Of a stretch of 64,000 bases of DNA, positions 1-8,477 are shown in pieces. A model generated the notes under the pieces. It did not search any database, was not told the DNA's origin, and worked only from the letters and a program-made list of their open reading frames with translations. The DNA comes from Epibacterium sp. Ofav1-8 (GTDB lineage Bacteria > Pseudomonadota > Alphaproteobacteria > Rhodobacterales > Rhodobacteraceae). A program made the translations under genes and the position numbers. Location: assembly GCF_022348185.1 (NCBI RefSeq), contig NZ_JAKRFD010000003.1, positions 186,001-250,000 of the forward strand, read 5' to 3'. Numbering within the stretch: position 1 is the first letter of the stretch; every line of letters begins with the position of its first letter.

Positions 1-816
1 GCCAATCTGACCGACGCCCGGGGCGCCTTGCTGACCGCGCGGGCCACATACGAGGAGGTCGTGGGACGTGCCCCGGGCACCGTCTCCACCTATCCACCGT
101 TGCCGCGCCGGGCGAACAGCCTGGACGCGGCCCAAGCGCTGGCACTGCGCAACCACCCCAGCCTGCGGTCGCAGCAGCACGCGGTGAAGGCGGCCCAGCT
201 GACGGCGGACAGCTCCCTGCGCGACATGGGGCCGAGCCTCAACTTCAGCGCCACCGCCTCGCATGGCGAGTTGCACAGCACCGACAACAGCTCTGACAAT
301 TTCGATCTGGGGCTGTCGTTGTCGCAGACCATCTATGCCGGCGGCGCGCTGGCATCGGCCCGTCGCGCGGATCTGGCGCGGCTGGATGCGGAGCGCGGCG
401 CGCTGTTGTCGACGCAGCGCAGCATCACGTCGAACGCCGCCAGCGCCTATACCTCGTTTGAGACCGCAGCGGCCAGCCTGGTGTCCTCGACCGAGCGGGT
501 GCGGGCGGCGCAGGTCGCCTTTGACGGGATTCGCGAGGAGGCAACACTGGGGTCGCGGACAACGCTGGATGTCTTGCAGGCCGAGCAGGAGCTTCTGGAT
601 GCGCAGACCGCACGTCTGCAAGCCCGGGCCACCCAGGCTCTGGCCGCATATGACCTCCTTCAGGCCCAGGGGCTGCTGACGGCCGAGAACCTCAACCTCG
701 CGGTGGAGCGCTATGATCCCGAGATCTATCACAATCAGGTGCGATCTGCGCCGGCCTTTGTGACCAAGCGGGGGCAGGATCTGGATCGCGTGCTCAAGGC
801 TCTGAGAAAGAACTGA
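1..816 (+). CDS. TolC-family outer membrane efflux protein (5' end outside window)
   Basis: The frame is open from base 1, so the N-terminus is missing; about 271 residues remain. They match the second half of an outer-membrane efflux protein. An NHPSLRSQQ segment corresponds to the conserved N-P-x-L of the coiled-coil repeat, LSQTIYAGGA is the usual stretch before the second helical hairpin, and TTLDVLQAEQELLDA is the family's conserved late helix motif. Proteins of this family form trimeric outer-membrane and periplasmic channels for type I secretion or RND export. A partner pump is not visible. The next gene, 75 bases downstream, is a PopZ-like protein on the same strand. The family call is secure; the transported substrate is unknown. 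Confidence 0.9.
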   Translation, partial: ANLTDARGALLTARATYEEVVGRAPGTVSTYPPLPRRANSLDAAQALALRNHPSLRSQQHAVKAAQLTADSSLRDMGPSLNFSATASHGELHSTDNSSDNFDLGLSLSQTIYAGGALASARRADLARLDAERGALLSTQRSITSNAASAYTSFETAAASLVSSTERVRAAQVAFDGIREEATLGSRTTLDVLQAEQELLDAQTARLQARATQALAAYDLLQAQGLLTAENLNLAVERYDPEIYHNQVRSAPAFVTKRGQDLDRVLKALRKN

Positions 817-891
817 GAATCCGAGGTTGCTGTTGTGTGATGCGGGCAAGCTGGCTAGACTTGTCTCAAGAGGTGAGCTTGGCCAACAAAA

Positions 892-2073
892 ATGTCTGAA
901 CCCGTTACGCACGCTGAAATCGAAGATGTCCTGTCCTCCATCCGCCGTCTGGTTCGCGAAACCGGGCGGAACGAGGGCGGTTCCGGCGGTGAGTCCGCCG
1001 CTGCGGCAGTTGCAACCGGGCCGGCGGAGCCTGCGAGCCGGCCTGCAACACGTCTGGTTCTGACACCCGCCCTGCGGGTGCCGGACGATGAAATCAGCCG
1101 CGCCGACACTGTTTCTGCCGATCCCGAACCCAAACATGCCGCGCCCGACGGGACAGAGCCGTATGAAGCGCAGGGCAATGTGTCCCGGGTGCTGGCCGAT
1201 CAGCTGTCGGCCGGACCGAACGCGGATGGGGCCCCGGATCGTAAGGCGGAGGAGAGCGGCGCAGAGGCTGCGGAATACGCCGAAGAAGCGCCTTTTTTGG
1301 CCGTGGAAGACGATGAGGCGGCGGATCTCGGCACTCCGAACGGCACAACAGCTTCGTTGCACATGACCCATCACGCGGAGCTGCGCGAGACGCAGGACGC
1401 GCCTGCGGAAGCGCGTGACGCCGGTGGCGTGATCGAGGCGGTGACAGATCCGTCGGCAGAGGAGATCGCTCCGGAACCGGACGCCGAATCCGAACCGGAG
1501 CAGGCGCCGTGGCGCGACCCGAACGCCAAGTTGTTTGACGTGGTGAGCGAGCAGGCGTTGCGCAGCGAAACCAGCGCCCCGGCACTGGACAGCGCCACCT
1601 CCCAGCCTCCGCGCGAGCAGAGCGCCCGGGTGGCCGCAGTGGTCCGCCGGATTGCCGAACTCGAAACCGCAGGGCACGGCGCCGGAGAGGCGCCCGCCAG
1701 CCGCAACGGCGTGCCTGTGCCGGACCTGAACGAGGATGAGATCGAGGCCGTGCCGGCAAGCGGCCCGTCGGTGGAAACCATTCAGTGGGAAGATCACCTG
1801 GATGCGGCTCCTGCGCGCCCGTCGTTCTCTTCCAGCCGCGAGGCCACTGAAGATGCCGCGCGCAGGCTGACGCAGGATGCCGCCGAGGAAACCGCCATGG
1901 CGGCGGTGTCGGCAAGCGAAGAGTTTCTCGACGAGGAAAGCCTGCGGGAGCTTGTGTCCGATATCGTGCGCGAAGAGCTGCAGGGAGCGTTGGGGGAGCG
2001 GATCACCCGCAACGTGCGCAAACTGGTCCGCCGTGAGATCCAGCGCGCCTTGGCGTCACAAGAGCTGCTCTGA
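892..2073 (+). CDS. PopZ-like (DUF2497-type) polar scaffold candidate
   Basis: This 393-residue acidic protein has the three-part layout of the alphaproteobacterial polar organiser PopZ. Residues 8-23 (AEIEDVLSSIRRLVRE) resemble the PopZ N-terminal helix, commonly E-E-I-L-A-S-I-R-R-I-I. A long linker rich in Ala, Glu, Asp and Pro follows (about 30-335), with no predicted fold. The last 50 residues are amphipathic helices ending in IVREELQGAL and VRKLVRREIQRAL, like the C-terminal oligomerisation domain. No signal peptide or membrane segment is seen, so it should be cytoplasmic. As I recall, tolC-popZ-valS is a common order in related orders; here tolC is upstream but cobQ lies beyond. AAGAGGTGAG at 868-877 may be the ribosome site, although its spacing is long. 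Family assignment is inference. Confidence 0.7.
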   Translation: MSEPVTHAEIEDVLSSIRRLVRETGRNEGGSGGESAAAAVATGPAEPASRPATRLVLTPALRVPDDEISRADTVSADPEPKHAAPDGTEPYEAQGNVSRVLADQLSAGPNADGAPDRKAEESGAEAAEYAEEAPFLAVEDDEAADLGTPNGTTASLHMTHHAELRETQDAPAEARDAGGVIEAVTDPSAEEIAPEPDAESEPEQAPWRDPNAKLFDVVSEQALRSETSAPALDSATSQPPREQSARVAAVVRRIAELETAGHGAGEAPASRNGVPVPDLNEDEIEAVPASGPSVETIQWEDHLDAAPARPSFSSSREATEDAARRLTQDAAEETAMAAVSASEEFLDEESLRELVSDIVREELQGALGERITRNVRKLVRREIQRALASQELL

Positions 2074-2130
2074 GGCACCTTGCCTGGCTGCTTGTCGCCG
2101 GGCATCAGGACGCTGACGGAGTGCGGGGCC

Positions 2131-2228
2131 GGGGGCGCTCCCGCCCATCCATCATGTTTTCTGCGAAAACCCGCCGTCTGGTTGGGCCGGGCAGCGGGCT
2201 GGCGCCCGCTGCGGGCGCGCCTTGGCGC
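2131..2228 (+). repeat. Multi-hairpin intergenic repeat, copy 1
   Basis: Copy 1 of the four-copy element. Box 1 is GGGGGCGCTCCCGCCC at 2131-2146 and box 2 is GTTGGGCCGGG at 2181-2191, 34 bases apart. A 9-bp perfect stem follows (2191-2199 with 2204-2212), then a 5-bp stem (2217-2221 with 2224-2228). A weak TTTT/AAAA stem lies between the boxes. It sits between the 3' ends of the PopZ-like gene and cobQ, which converge here. There is no T-run, so it is not a standard terminator. Confidence 0.7.
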
Positions 2229-2257
2229 AGACGCAGTGGTAAACGCAGGCAGGGTGC

Positions 2258-3724
2258 TTAGAGCGCGCGGGCGGGGATCGGTTCCGCGAGTTCCTGCAGG
2301 CGGTCGATATCCATGTAGCGCTCCAGATGGGCGGCAAGCGCATCCAGCGTGGCCTCCACACCTGCGTCATAGCCAACGTCGGACTGGTGGCCGAGGTCGG
2401 CGAGGAAGCGGGTGCGAAACGCATCCGAGGTGAACAGCCCGTGCAGGTAGGAGCCGCGCACGCGGCCATCGGCGGAGGTCGCACCCTCTGCGCGCCCTTC
2501 CAGCGTCAGCCACGCGCGGGCGCAATCCGGCCCGGTGGTGCGGCCCATGTGGATCTCATAGCCAGACACGGGCAGATCGCCCGCAAGCGTGCGCGCGTCG
2601 CTCAGGGTCACGCGTTTGTCGCCAGCCATCACCGTATGCACATCCAGAAGGCCCAGCCCCGCGACCTTGCCCGGCTGCCCATCGACGCCGTCGGGGTCGT
2701 CGATGGTCTGGCCGAGCATCTGATAGCCGCCGCACAGCCCCAGCACATGACCGCCGCGCCGGTGATGGGCGAGGATGTCGATGTCCCAACCCTGCGCGCG
2801 CAGATAGGCCAGATCACCGATGGTGGATTTGGAGCCGGGGATCAGCACCAGATCCGCATCGCCGGGCAGGGCGCGGCCGGGGGGGATGATCTCAACGGTG
2901 ACGGAGGGCTCAGCGGCGAGCGGGTCGAGGTCGTCGAAATTCGCCATCCGTTCCAGTTGCGGCACCACCACCTTGCAGGCTCCGCCCGCGTGTGAGGCGA
3001 TGTCCATCATATCCTCGGCCGGCAGTTTCCACGCATCCCAGAACCACGGCACCACGCCCACCGAGGGCCAGCCGGTCCAGCGCGCAATGTCATCGCGTCC
3101 GCCATCAAAGAGGCTGAGGTCGCCGCGAAAGCGATTGACGGCGAAGGCTTTGATACGGGCGCGGTCGTGTGCGTCCAGCACCGTATGGGTGCCGACGATC
3201 TGCGCGATCACGCCGCCCCGGTGGATGTCACCGACCAGGACCACCGGCACGCCTGCGGCCTCGGCAAAGCCCATATTGGCGATGTCACCCTTGCGCAGAT
3301 TGGTTTCTGCCGGGGAGCCTGCGCCCTCAATGAGGATAATGTCATGCTGGGCGGCGAGGCGGTGAAAACTCTCCAGTGTGGCCTCCAGCAGACCCGCCTT
3401 GTCGCGCATAAACGACCCCGCCGCGCGGGTGCCGCGCCGTTTGCCCTGCACGATCACCTGCGCGCCCGTGTCGGTTTCCGGCTTCAGGAGCACCGGGTTC
3501 ATATCCGTATGCGGCGCGAGCCCCGCCGCGCGGGCCTGGAGCGCCTGCGCCCGGCCAATCTCACCCCCGTCAGCGGTCACGGCGGCGTTGTTGGACATAT
3601 TCTGCGGCTTGAACGGCGCGACCGAGAGGCCGCGCAGGCGCAAGGCGCGCGCCAGCCCCGCCACCAGCATGGATTTCCCGACATTGCTGCCGGTGCCTTG
3701 GATCATGAGGGCCTTGGTGGTCAT
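2258..3724 (-). CDS. cobQ: Cobyric acid synthase (adenosylcobyric acid amidotransferase)
   Basis: The 488-residue enzyme amidates four side chains of adenosylcobyrinic acid a,c-diamide, using glutamine and ATP, late in cobalamin synthesis. The N-terminal synthetase domain starts with the P-loop-like [10 protein letters not shown] (residues 10-19). The C-terminal class I-like glutaminase domain carries the nucleophile in GLCGGYQ (Cys331) and a late His in SYLHGLF. Length fits the family. The start at 3724 ([10 protein letters not shown]) is chosen because homologues begin just before the P-loop; upstream in-frame codons add 18 residues of non-conserved sequence. No other cobalamin gene is adjacent, and a terminator at 3860-3888 separates it from the gene upstream. 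Confidence 0.95.
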   Translation of the reverse strand: MTTKALMIQGTGSNVGKSMLVAGLARALRLRGLSVAPFKPQNMSNNAAVTADGGEIGRAQALQARAAGLAPHTDMNPVLLKPETDTGAQVIVQGKRRGTRAAGSFMRDKAGLLEATLESFHRLAAQHDIILIEGAGSPAETNLRKGDIANMGFAEAAGVPVVLVGDIHRGGVIAQIVGTHTVLDAHDRARIKAFAVNRFRGDLSLFDGGRDDIARWTGWPSVGVVPWFWDAWKLPAEDMMDIASHAGGACKVVVPQLERMANFDDLDPLAAEPSVTVEIIPPGRALPGDADLVLIPGSKSTIGDLAYLRAQGWDIDILAHHRRGGHVLGLCGGYQMLGQTIDDPDGVDGQPGKVAGLGLLDVHTVMAGDKRVTLSDARTLAGDLPVSGYEIHMGRTTGPDCARAWLTLEGRAEGATSADGRVRGSYLHGLFTSDAFRTRFLADLGHQSDVGYDAGVEATLDALAAHLERYMDIDRLQELAEPIPARAL

Positions 3725-3859
3725 TCTGGCGTCTTTTTCTGCTGTCCGTCCGCGCAGGGTTGCAACGCCCGTGCTCAAAGGTCAATCGCGCAGGTTGGCG
3801 CGGGGGGATCTGTCGGCGCCGTCGGGGCAGGGCATATGCAGAAAGCACACCCCCAAAAA

Positions 3860-3888
3860 GAAAAACGCGCCCCCCAGGGACGCGCTTT
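3860..3888 (-). terminator. Rho-independent terminator after the 3919-4236 gene
   Basis: Read on the minus strand, CGCGTCCC and GGGGCGCG form an 8-bp stem with one G-T pair and a three-base loop, followed by TTTTTC. It lies 30 bases past the stop of the conserved hypothetical gene and so separates that gene from cobQ. Confidence 0.75.
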
Positions 3889-3918
3889 TCGTTCAAGCAT
3901 GGCAGCTTATTCCAGCGT

Positions 3919-4236
3919 TCAGGCCGCTTCGGCCTGCGCTGCGTTCCGACGTTCACTCTCTTCGCGCGACAGCGCGACAGAGGTCCGTACACCGCGACCA
4001 ACGAATTCCATCAGGCCTTCGACCACACGTTCGTTGGGGTCGATACCTGCGCAGGTCAGTACTTCGCGCCCATCGCGCGACCGTGCCCAGCGGGCGATCT
4101 GCTCGGGACCGTTGCCGTATTTCTTGTCGTCGGCAATGGCATCATCCAGCGCAGCCAGCACAACCGCCGCAAACAGCTTGCGTGCCCGGTTGCCCTGTTC
4201 GTTATTGTATGCGGTGCCGTCAACGAAATCTCGCAT
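3919..4236 (-). CDS. Conserved hypothetical protein, DUF6280-like
   Basis: A soluble protein of 105 residues with no signal peptide or membrane segment. It is strongly helical, with conserved-looking segments NRARKLFAAVVLAALDDAI, YGNGPEQIARWARSRDGRE and a CAGIDPNERVV segment. I recognise the sequence type as a small family common in Rhodobacteraceae (I recall DUF6280); no function is known to me. The start at 4236 has AAAGGA six bases upstream. It is divergent from efp across 227 bases and ends in its own terminator, so it is a single-gene unit. One Cys (in TCAGID) is present but no obvious metal site. Confidence 0.85.
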   Translation of the reverse strand: MRDFVDGTAYNNEQGNRARKLFAAVVLAALDDAIADDKKYGNGPEQIARWARSRDGREVLTCAGIDPNERVVEGLMEFVGRGVRTSVALSREESERRNAAQAEAA

Positions 4237-4319
4237 CTCGTTTCCTTTGTTGTTCTTGCTATTGCATTTTCGGCGTGACGCTCCTTATGGCGGAATTGTG
4301 ACGATTCGGGTACCCCAAA

Positions 4320-4340
4320 GATGCATATCTTTTATGCATC
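4320..4340. promoter_or_regulatory. Palindrome in the efp / DUF6280 divergent promoter region
   Basis: GATGCAT (4320-4326) and ATGCATC (4334-4340) are a perfect 7-bp inverted repeat around ATCTTTT, in the AT-rich centre of the only gap between two divergent genes. A further TGCATG lies just downstream. The position suits an operator or promoter element for either gene. No regulator can be named. Confidence 0.4.
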
Positions 4341-4463
4341 ATGTGCATGCCTATTTCGCGGTCACGCCTGCCCTGAAACACGACATATCGTCATCTTGTC
4401 AGCCTTCCACCTGCCGGATATAGGGGTGTCCAAGCTGTCATCAACCACCTGAAAGAGTTTTCC

Positions 4464-5027
4464 ATGCCCAAGATCAACGGCAATGAAATCCGCCCCGGCA
4501 ACGTTCTGGAGCATAACGGCGGCCTCTGGGCTGCGGTCAAAGTCGATCACGTGAAACCGGGCAAGGGCGGCGCGTTTGCTCAGGTCGAGCTGCGCAACCT
4601 GCGCAACGGCTCCAAACTGAACGAGCGGTTCCGGTCTGCCGACAAGGTCGAGCGCGTGCGTCTGGAGCAAAAGGACCAGCAGTTCCTCTATGAGACAGAC
4701 GGGATGCTAGTGTTCATGGACACCGAAACCTACGAGCAGATCGAACTGCCGGCAGAGCTGTTGGGTGATCGCCGCCCGTTCCTGCAGGACGGTATGACCA
4801 TCGTGGTGGAGTTCTACGACTCCGAGGCGCTGAACGCGACCGTGCCGCAGAAAGTGACCTGCAAGATTGTCGAGACCGAGCCGGTGGTCAAAGGCCAGAC
4901 GGCTGCGAACTCCTTCAAGCCGGCGATCCTTGATAACGGCGTCAAGGTCATGGTGCCGCCCTTCGTGGGCCAGGACGAGATGATCGTCGTCAACACCGAG
5001 ACCATGGAATATTCCGAACGCGCCTGA
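4464..5027 (+). CDS. efp: Translation elongation factor P
   Basis: EF-P binds ribosomes stalled at polyproline stretches and promotes peptide-bond formation. The 187-residue length and three-domain layout fit: a KOW-like domain (1-65), an OB domain (about 66-128) and a C-terminal OB domain (129-187). The modification loop reads VKPGKGGAF with Lys34 at its tip, the residue beta-lysylated by EpmA in many bacteria; no epmA or epmB is in the window. AAAGAG lies before the ATG. A strong terminator follows at 5050-5089, so efp is probably monocistronic. Confidence 0.97.
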   Translation: MPKINGNEIRPGNVLEHNGGLWAAVKVDHVKPGKGGAFAQVELRNLRNGSKLNERFRSADKVERVRLEQKDQQFLYETDGMLVFMDTETYEQIELPAELLGDRRPFLQDGMTIVVEFYDSEALNATVPQKVTCKIVETEPVVKGQTAANSFKPAILDNGVKVMVPPFVGQDEMIVVNTETMEYSERA

Positions 5028-5049
5028 ACCGCGCGGAATTATGTTTTTA

Positions 5050-5089
5050 AAGCCTCGGTCCTGCATCCTGCGGGGCCGGGGCTTTTTTC
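5050..5089 (+). terminator. Rho-independent terminator of efp
   Basis: An AGCCTCGGTCC arm pairs with a GGCCGGGGCT arm with few mismatches and is followed by TTTTTT. It begins 23 bases after the efp stop codon. Confidence 0.85.
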
Positions 5090-5104
5090 TGCGCACTGAG
5101 GGGC

Positions 5105-5184
5105 AGGTCCGCGCCGCGCAGCGGCGCCGGGCCCAACGGGGGAGGGGGCATTTCAATGCCCCCGAGACGGGCGGGAGCGCCCCC
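5105..5184 (-). repeat. Multi-hairpin intergenic repeat, copy 2
   Basis: On the minus strand, box 1 (GGGGGCGCTCCCGCCC, 5184-5169) matches copy 1 exactly over 16 bases. A 9-bp stem GGGGGCATT/AATGCCCCC (5144-5163) lies between the boxes, box 2 GTTGGGCCCGG is at 5137-5127, and a 7-bp stem GCGCCGC/GCGGCGC is at 5111-5127. The boxes are 31 bases apart. It lies past the efp terminator, between convergent 3' ends. Confidence 0.7.
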
Positions 5185-5193
5185 GGATCTGGA

Positions 5194-5340
5194 TCAGCGC
5201 GGGATCTCGACGGAATGGCCGCAGCTGTCCATCATCTTGCCATAGGCGGCGGTGACCCCGTTCATCGAGGCCACATAGGTCTGGGTGCTGGCGCGACAGG
5301 CGTCCAAGGCGCGCAGCTCCAAATGAGAGGCCGCTTTCAT
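5194..5340 (-). CDS. Possible small or truncated gene, 48 residues
   Basis: A minus-strand frame ends with a protein-like segment (ASMNGVTAAYGKMMDSCGHS) that has two Cys and balanced composition, unlike the shadow frames around it. The only in-frame ATG is at 5340 and it has no ribosome site. The frame stays open upstream for about 30 more codons (including DDTPRWQDVKNALLW) without a usable start. It may be a gene that lost its 5' end, for example a small exported protein, or a real small protein with an unusual start. I do not recognise a family. The rest of the gap to 5520 shows nothing else I can support. Confidence 0.3.
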   Translation of the reverse strand: MKAASHLELRALDACRASTQTYVASMNGVTAAYGKMMDSCGHSVEIPR

Positions 5341-5520
5341 CCACAGGAGCGCGTTTTTTACATCCTGCCAGCGTGGCGTGTCATCCCATGTCCCACGTTG
5401 TCTGCCCGGCCCTGTTCCTGGCCCGGTGCGCGAACCTATTCGCGGCTCTGAACGCGCGCCAGTCTTGTGCGTCGACCGCCAGTGCGCGCAAGGGTAACGG
5501 CCAAGGGGTAAACGATTGCC

Positions 5521-6267
5521 TCAGTCTGCCGGGGCCTCCGGCCAGCGCAGCGCGGTGCCCTCGGCCTCCAGCGCGCCCTTGGCACGATCAAAGCGCAGAT
5601 AGGCAATCGCCTTGCCGCCGGATTGGGTCAGGACCTGACCCACCGGTTTGCCCGCTGCGGTGATCTGCGCGCCCACCGGAACTGCGCCGTCGATCTCAAC
5701 CTGTGCCAGACCTTTGCGCAGCTCGGTCTTGTGTTTCATACGGGCGGTGACCTCCTGGCCGACATAGCAGCCCTTGCGGAAATCAACGCCGTTGAGGCGC
5801 TCAAAGCCGACCTCAAGGATATAGCTGTCGGGCGTGAGCTCAATGCCGGTTTCCGGGATCACATGCGCCACCCGGATTGCATCCCAGTCGCTGCCGTCAT
5901 CGCCCGTGGCATCGCCATAAAGACGCCAGCCGAGGGCCGGGTGGCGCGGGTCCGTCAGGGCGCCTTCGGGGGCGTCCCCAGTGCCGCGCTGCACCTTCAG
6001 CTCGGTCTCGTCGATGGTGACATTGGCGCGCAGCTTGTACATCTTGAGCCGTTTCAGAAGGTCATCTGCCAGATCATCGGCCACATCCAGCAGCACCGCC
6101 TCGCCTTCGGAGACGAGAAAGAAATCCGCGAGGTATTTGCCCTGCGGGGTCAGGATCGCCGTATAGACCAGCCCCTCGGAGAGGCGGTCAACGTCACTGG
6201 TGACCAATCCTTGCAAGAAGCTGTGCGTGTCCGGTCCATGCAGGCGAAAGATGCGGCGGTCGGCCAT
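5521..6267 (-). CDS. ygfZ: Folate-binding protein YgfZ/GcvT family
   Basis: The 248-residue protein belongs to the YgfZ group of tetrahydrofolate-binding proteins related to GcvT, which support repair or assembly of certain iron-sulfur enzymes. The diagnostic motif K-G-C-Y-x-G-Q-E is present as FRKGCYVGQEV, with the catalytic-type Cys. N-terminal segments FRLHGPDTHSFLQGLVTSDV and TPQGKYLADFFL are also typical. The start at 6267 has GGGAG eight bases upstream; the longer in-frame start adds 12 residues unlike the family. It is followed upstream by an independent ABC transporter on the same strand 88 bases away. Confidence 0.93.
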   Translation of the reverse strand: MADRRIFRLHGPDTHSFLQGLVTSDVDRLSEGLVYTAILTPQGKYLADFFLVSEGEAVLLDVADDLADDLLKRLKMYKLRANVTIDETELKVQRGTGDAPEGALTDPRHPALGWRLYGDATGDDGSDWDAIRVAHVIPETGIELTPDSYILEVGFERLNGVDFRKGCYVGQEVTARMKHKTELRKGLAQVEIDGAVPVGAQITAAGKPVGQVLTQSGGKAIAYLRFDRAKGALEAEGTALRWPEAPAD

Positions 6268-6355
6268 GTACGTCTCCCATTGGGCTGTTTGCGCGGTCTG
6301 CAAAAGATGTGCCCCCGAACGCGCCGGAGTTCAAGCGGGTCTGGCTCGCCGTGGG

Positions 6356-8215
6356 TCAGCCAAACAGACGACGGGCAAAGCGGCGCAGCAGGCCTGCACG
6401 CTCTCCCTCGTTGCGATTGGCGTTGCGGGACAGCTGTGCGGTGACCCCATCGGTATCGATCACCGTTTTACCGTCCTGGAATTGCAGGCGATAGAGATCG
6501 GCATAGATGCCGCCCCGCGCGAGCAGATCCTCGTGTCGGCCCTCGTCCATGACACGGCCGCGCTCCATCACCACGATCTTGTCGGCCGAGCGAATGGTCG
6601 AAAGGCGGTGCGCGATCACGATCGTGGTGCGCCCGCCAGAGAGCTTCTCCAGCGCCTTTTGCACCACTTTCTCGGACTGGGCATCCAGCGCCGATGTCGC
6701 CTCATCCAAGAGCAGCAGCGGCGTGTCGCGCAGCAATGCGCGTGCAATCACCACACGCTGGCGCTGCCCGCCCGACAGCGCAGAGCCACGCGGCCCGACC
6801 CGTGTTTCCAGACCATCCGGCAGCTTGTGCAGGAAATCCGAAACATGGGCGGCGTCCAGTACCTCCGAGAGACGTTCGTCACTGACGTCGGTGCGGCCCA
6901 GCAGGATGTTTTCCTTGAGCGTTTCATCAAACAGCAGCGCGTCCTGTGTCACCACGGAGAACAGGTCCCGCAGATCGCCAAGGTCGAGATCGCGCACCTC
7001 GGTTCCATCCAGGGTGACAGAGCCGCTCTGCGGATCAACCAGACGTGTCAGAATGTTGAAAATCGTGGATTTCCCGGCGCCCGATGCGCCCACCAATGCG
7101 GTGGTCTTACCGGCCTCGGCTACCAGTGACAGATCGCGGAGGATATGCGCCTCGCCATAATAGAGGTTCACATTGTCGAGGCGAATTTCAGGCAGCCCCT
7201 TGGGCGCAGGTTTGGGCTCTTCCGGCGAAACCAGCGTGATCGGGGCATCCATCAGCTCCTTGATGCGCTCCATCGCGGCGGCGGCCCCCTGCCAGATGCC
7301 CATAATGGCGGCGAGGCGGCGCATCGGGTCAAAGGCGAGGCCAATCGCAGTGAAAAAGCTCATGAATTCGCCGACCGTCTTGTCGCCATCAATGATCTCG
7401 CGCCCGCCAAACAGGATCACACACATCACCCCAAGCCCGGCCATCATATCAACCATGCCGGTGGTGGACGACGCGCCGAGCGCGGCCTTGATCTGGGCGC
7501 GGACAAAGGCGGCGGTCGCGGTGCGGTAGCGGCCGCTTTGATAGTCTTCCAGCCGGTTCAGCTTGATCGGGACGATGCCGTGGAACACCTCGTCAAGACG
7601 GGTAGCCTGCACCGCGCCAAGGTCACGGGCCATGCTGGCTTTTTTGCGCACGTAGCGCTGCACGATCGACAGCGGCAGCACCAGCAGCGGCACGCCGATC
7701 AGCATGATCAGCGTCCAGCGCCAATCGACGCTGATGGCCACCCCCAGCACGGCAATCAACTGCGCCACGTCCCGGCCCGACCCGGTGATGATCGCCTGCC
7801 AGACCTGGTTGATCGCCGCCACATCCGATTGCACCCGCTGGATCAGGAAACCGGGCGGGTGGTTCTGGTGGAAACTGGCGTCCTGATGGATCAGCCGGTC
7901 CAGCATATCGGTGCGCATATGCGCCTCGGACCGCTGGTTGATGGTGGCGAGGATCACCTTCTGCGTCACCGAGCTGAACCCGCGCAGCAGAAAGATGCAG
8001 AAAAAGGCGATACTGACCCAGACCAGGGCATTCTCGCTGCCATCCACAAAGACCAGGTCGAACATCGGCTGCATCATGTAGCTGAGCCCCCCGACAGAGG
8101 CCCCTTCGAGCAGCATGAAGAAAACGGCAATGGCAAGCAGGCCAACGTGGTGGCGCAGGTATCCGCGCCAGAGCCAACGCAGCAATTCGCGCGAGGACAT
8201 GTATTGAGTGCTCAT
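6356..8215 (-). CDS. ABC transporter, fused permease and ATPase (MsbA-like exporter)
   Basis: A 619-residue half-transporter. Residues 1-330 hold the six-helix exporter membrane domain, with hydrophobic helices starting at HHVGLLAIAVFFMLLEGA. The rest is the nucleotide-binding domain: Walker A GASGAGKST, signature LSGGQRQRV, Walker B LLLLDEATSALD and the H-loop AHRLST. It works as a homodimer in the inner membrane. Similarity to lipid A/multidrug exporters is general, so the substrate is not known. The start at 8215 (MSTQYMSSRE) has AGGGAAA at good spacing; an upstream in-frame extension of 67 residues is Arg/Pro-rich and not protein-like. A divergent aminotransferase lies 262 bases away. Confidence 0.93.
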   Translation of the reverse strand: MSTQYMSSRELLRWLWRGYLRHHVGLLAIAVFFMLLEGASVGGLSYMMQPMFDLVFVDGSENALVWVSIAFFCIFLLRGFSSVTQKVILATINQRSEAHMRTDMLDRLIHQDASFHQNHPPGFLIQRVQSDVAAINQVWQAIITGSGRDVAQLIAVLGVAISVDWRWTLIMLIGVPLLVLPLSIVQRYVRKKASMARDLGAVQATRLDEVFHGIVPIKLNRLEDYQSGRYRTATAAFVRAQIKAALGASSTTGMVDMMAGLGVMCVILFGGREIIDGDKTVGEFMSFFTAIGLAFDPMRRLAAIMGIWQGAAAAMERIKELMDAPITLVSPEEPKPAPKGLPEIRLDNVNLYYGEAHILRDLSLVAEAGKTTALVGASGAGKSTIFNILTRLVDPQSGSVTLDGTEVRDLDLGDLRDLFSVVTQDALLFDETLKENILLGRTDVSDERLSEVLDAAHVSDFLHKLPDGLETRVGPRGSALSGGQRQRVVIARALLRDTPLLLLDEATSALDAQSEKVVQKALEKLSGGRTTIVIAHRLSTIRSADKIVVMERGRVMDEGRHEDLLARGGIYADLYRLQFQDGKTVIDTDGVTAQLSRNANRNEGERAGLLRRFARRLFG

Positions 8216-8477
8216 TCCAGACGTTTCCCTGCCCGATGTGCCAAGTGCTGTCGCCACCTGTCTCTGGTTTTGGACTGATCGCAAATTTTGCGACAAGCCC
8301 CGCCATTTAAGCAGCTCAGGATCAGGGTGCAAGCCACCTGCCGGTACGGGGCATCGCAGTGGCAAGACCGCGATTGACCTCGCAGAAAGCCGCGCTAGGC
8401 TGCGCCCAGTTTGCAATGAAGCGGCACGGCCTGGCTTCAGGACAGGTCCGTACCAGCCCCCAGCAGGACATTTGAAT

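Noticed and set aside
2131-2228. Ordinary Rho-independent terminator for the PopZ-like gene or cobQ
   Set aside because: Strong stems are present but there is no T-run on either side, and the conserved boxes shared with three other sites point to a repeat element.
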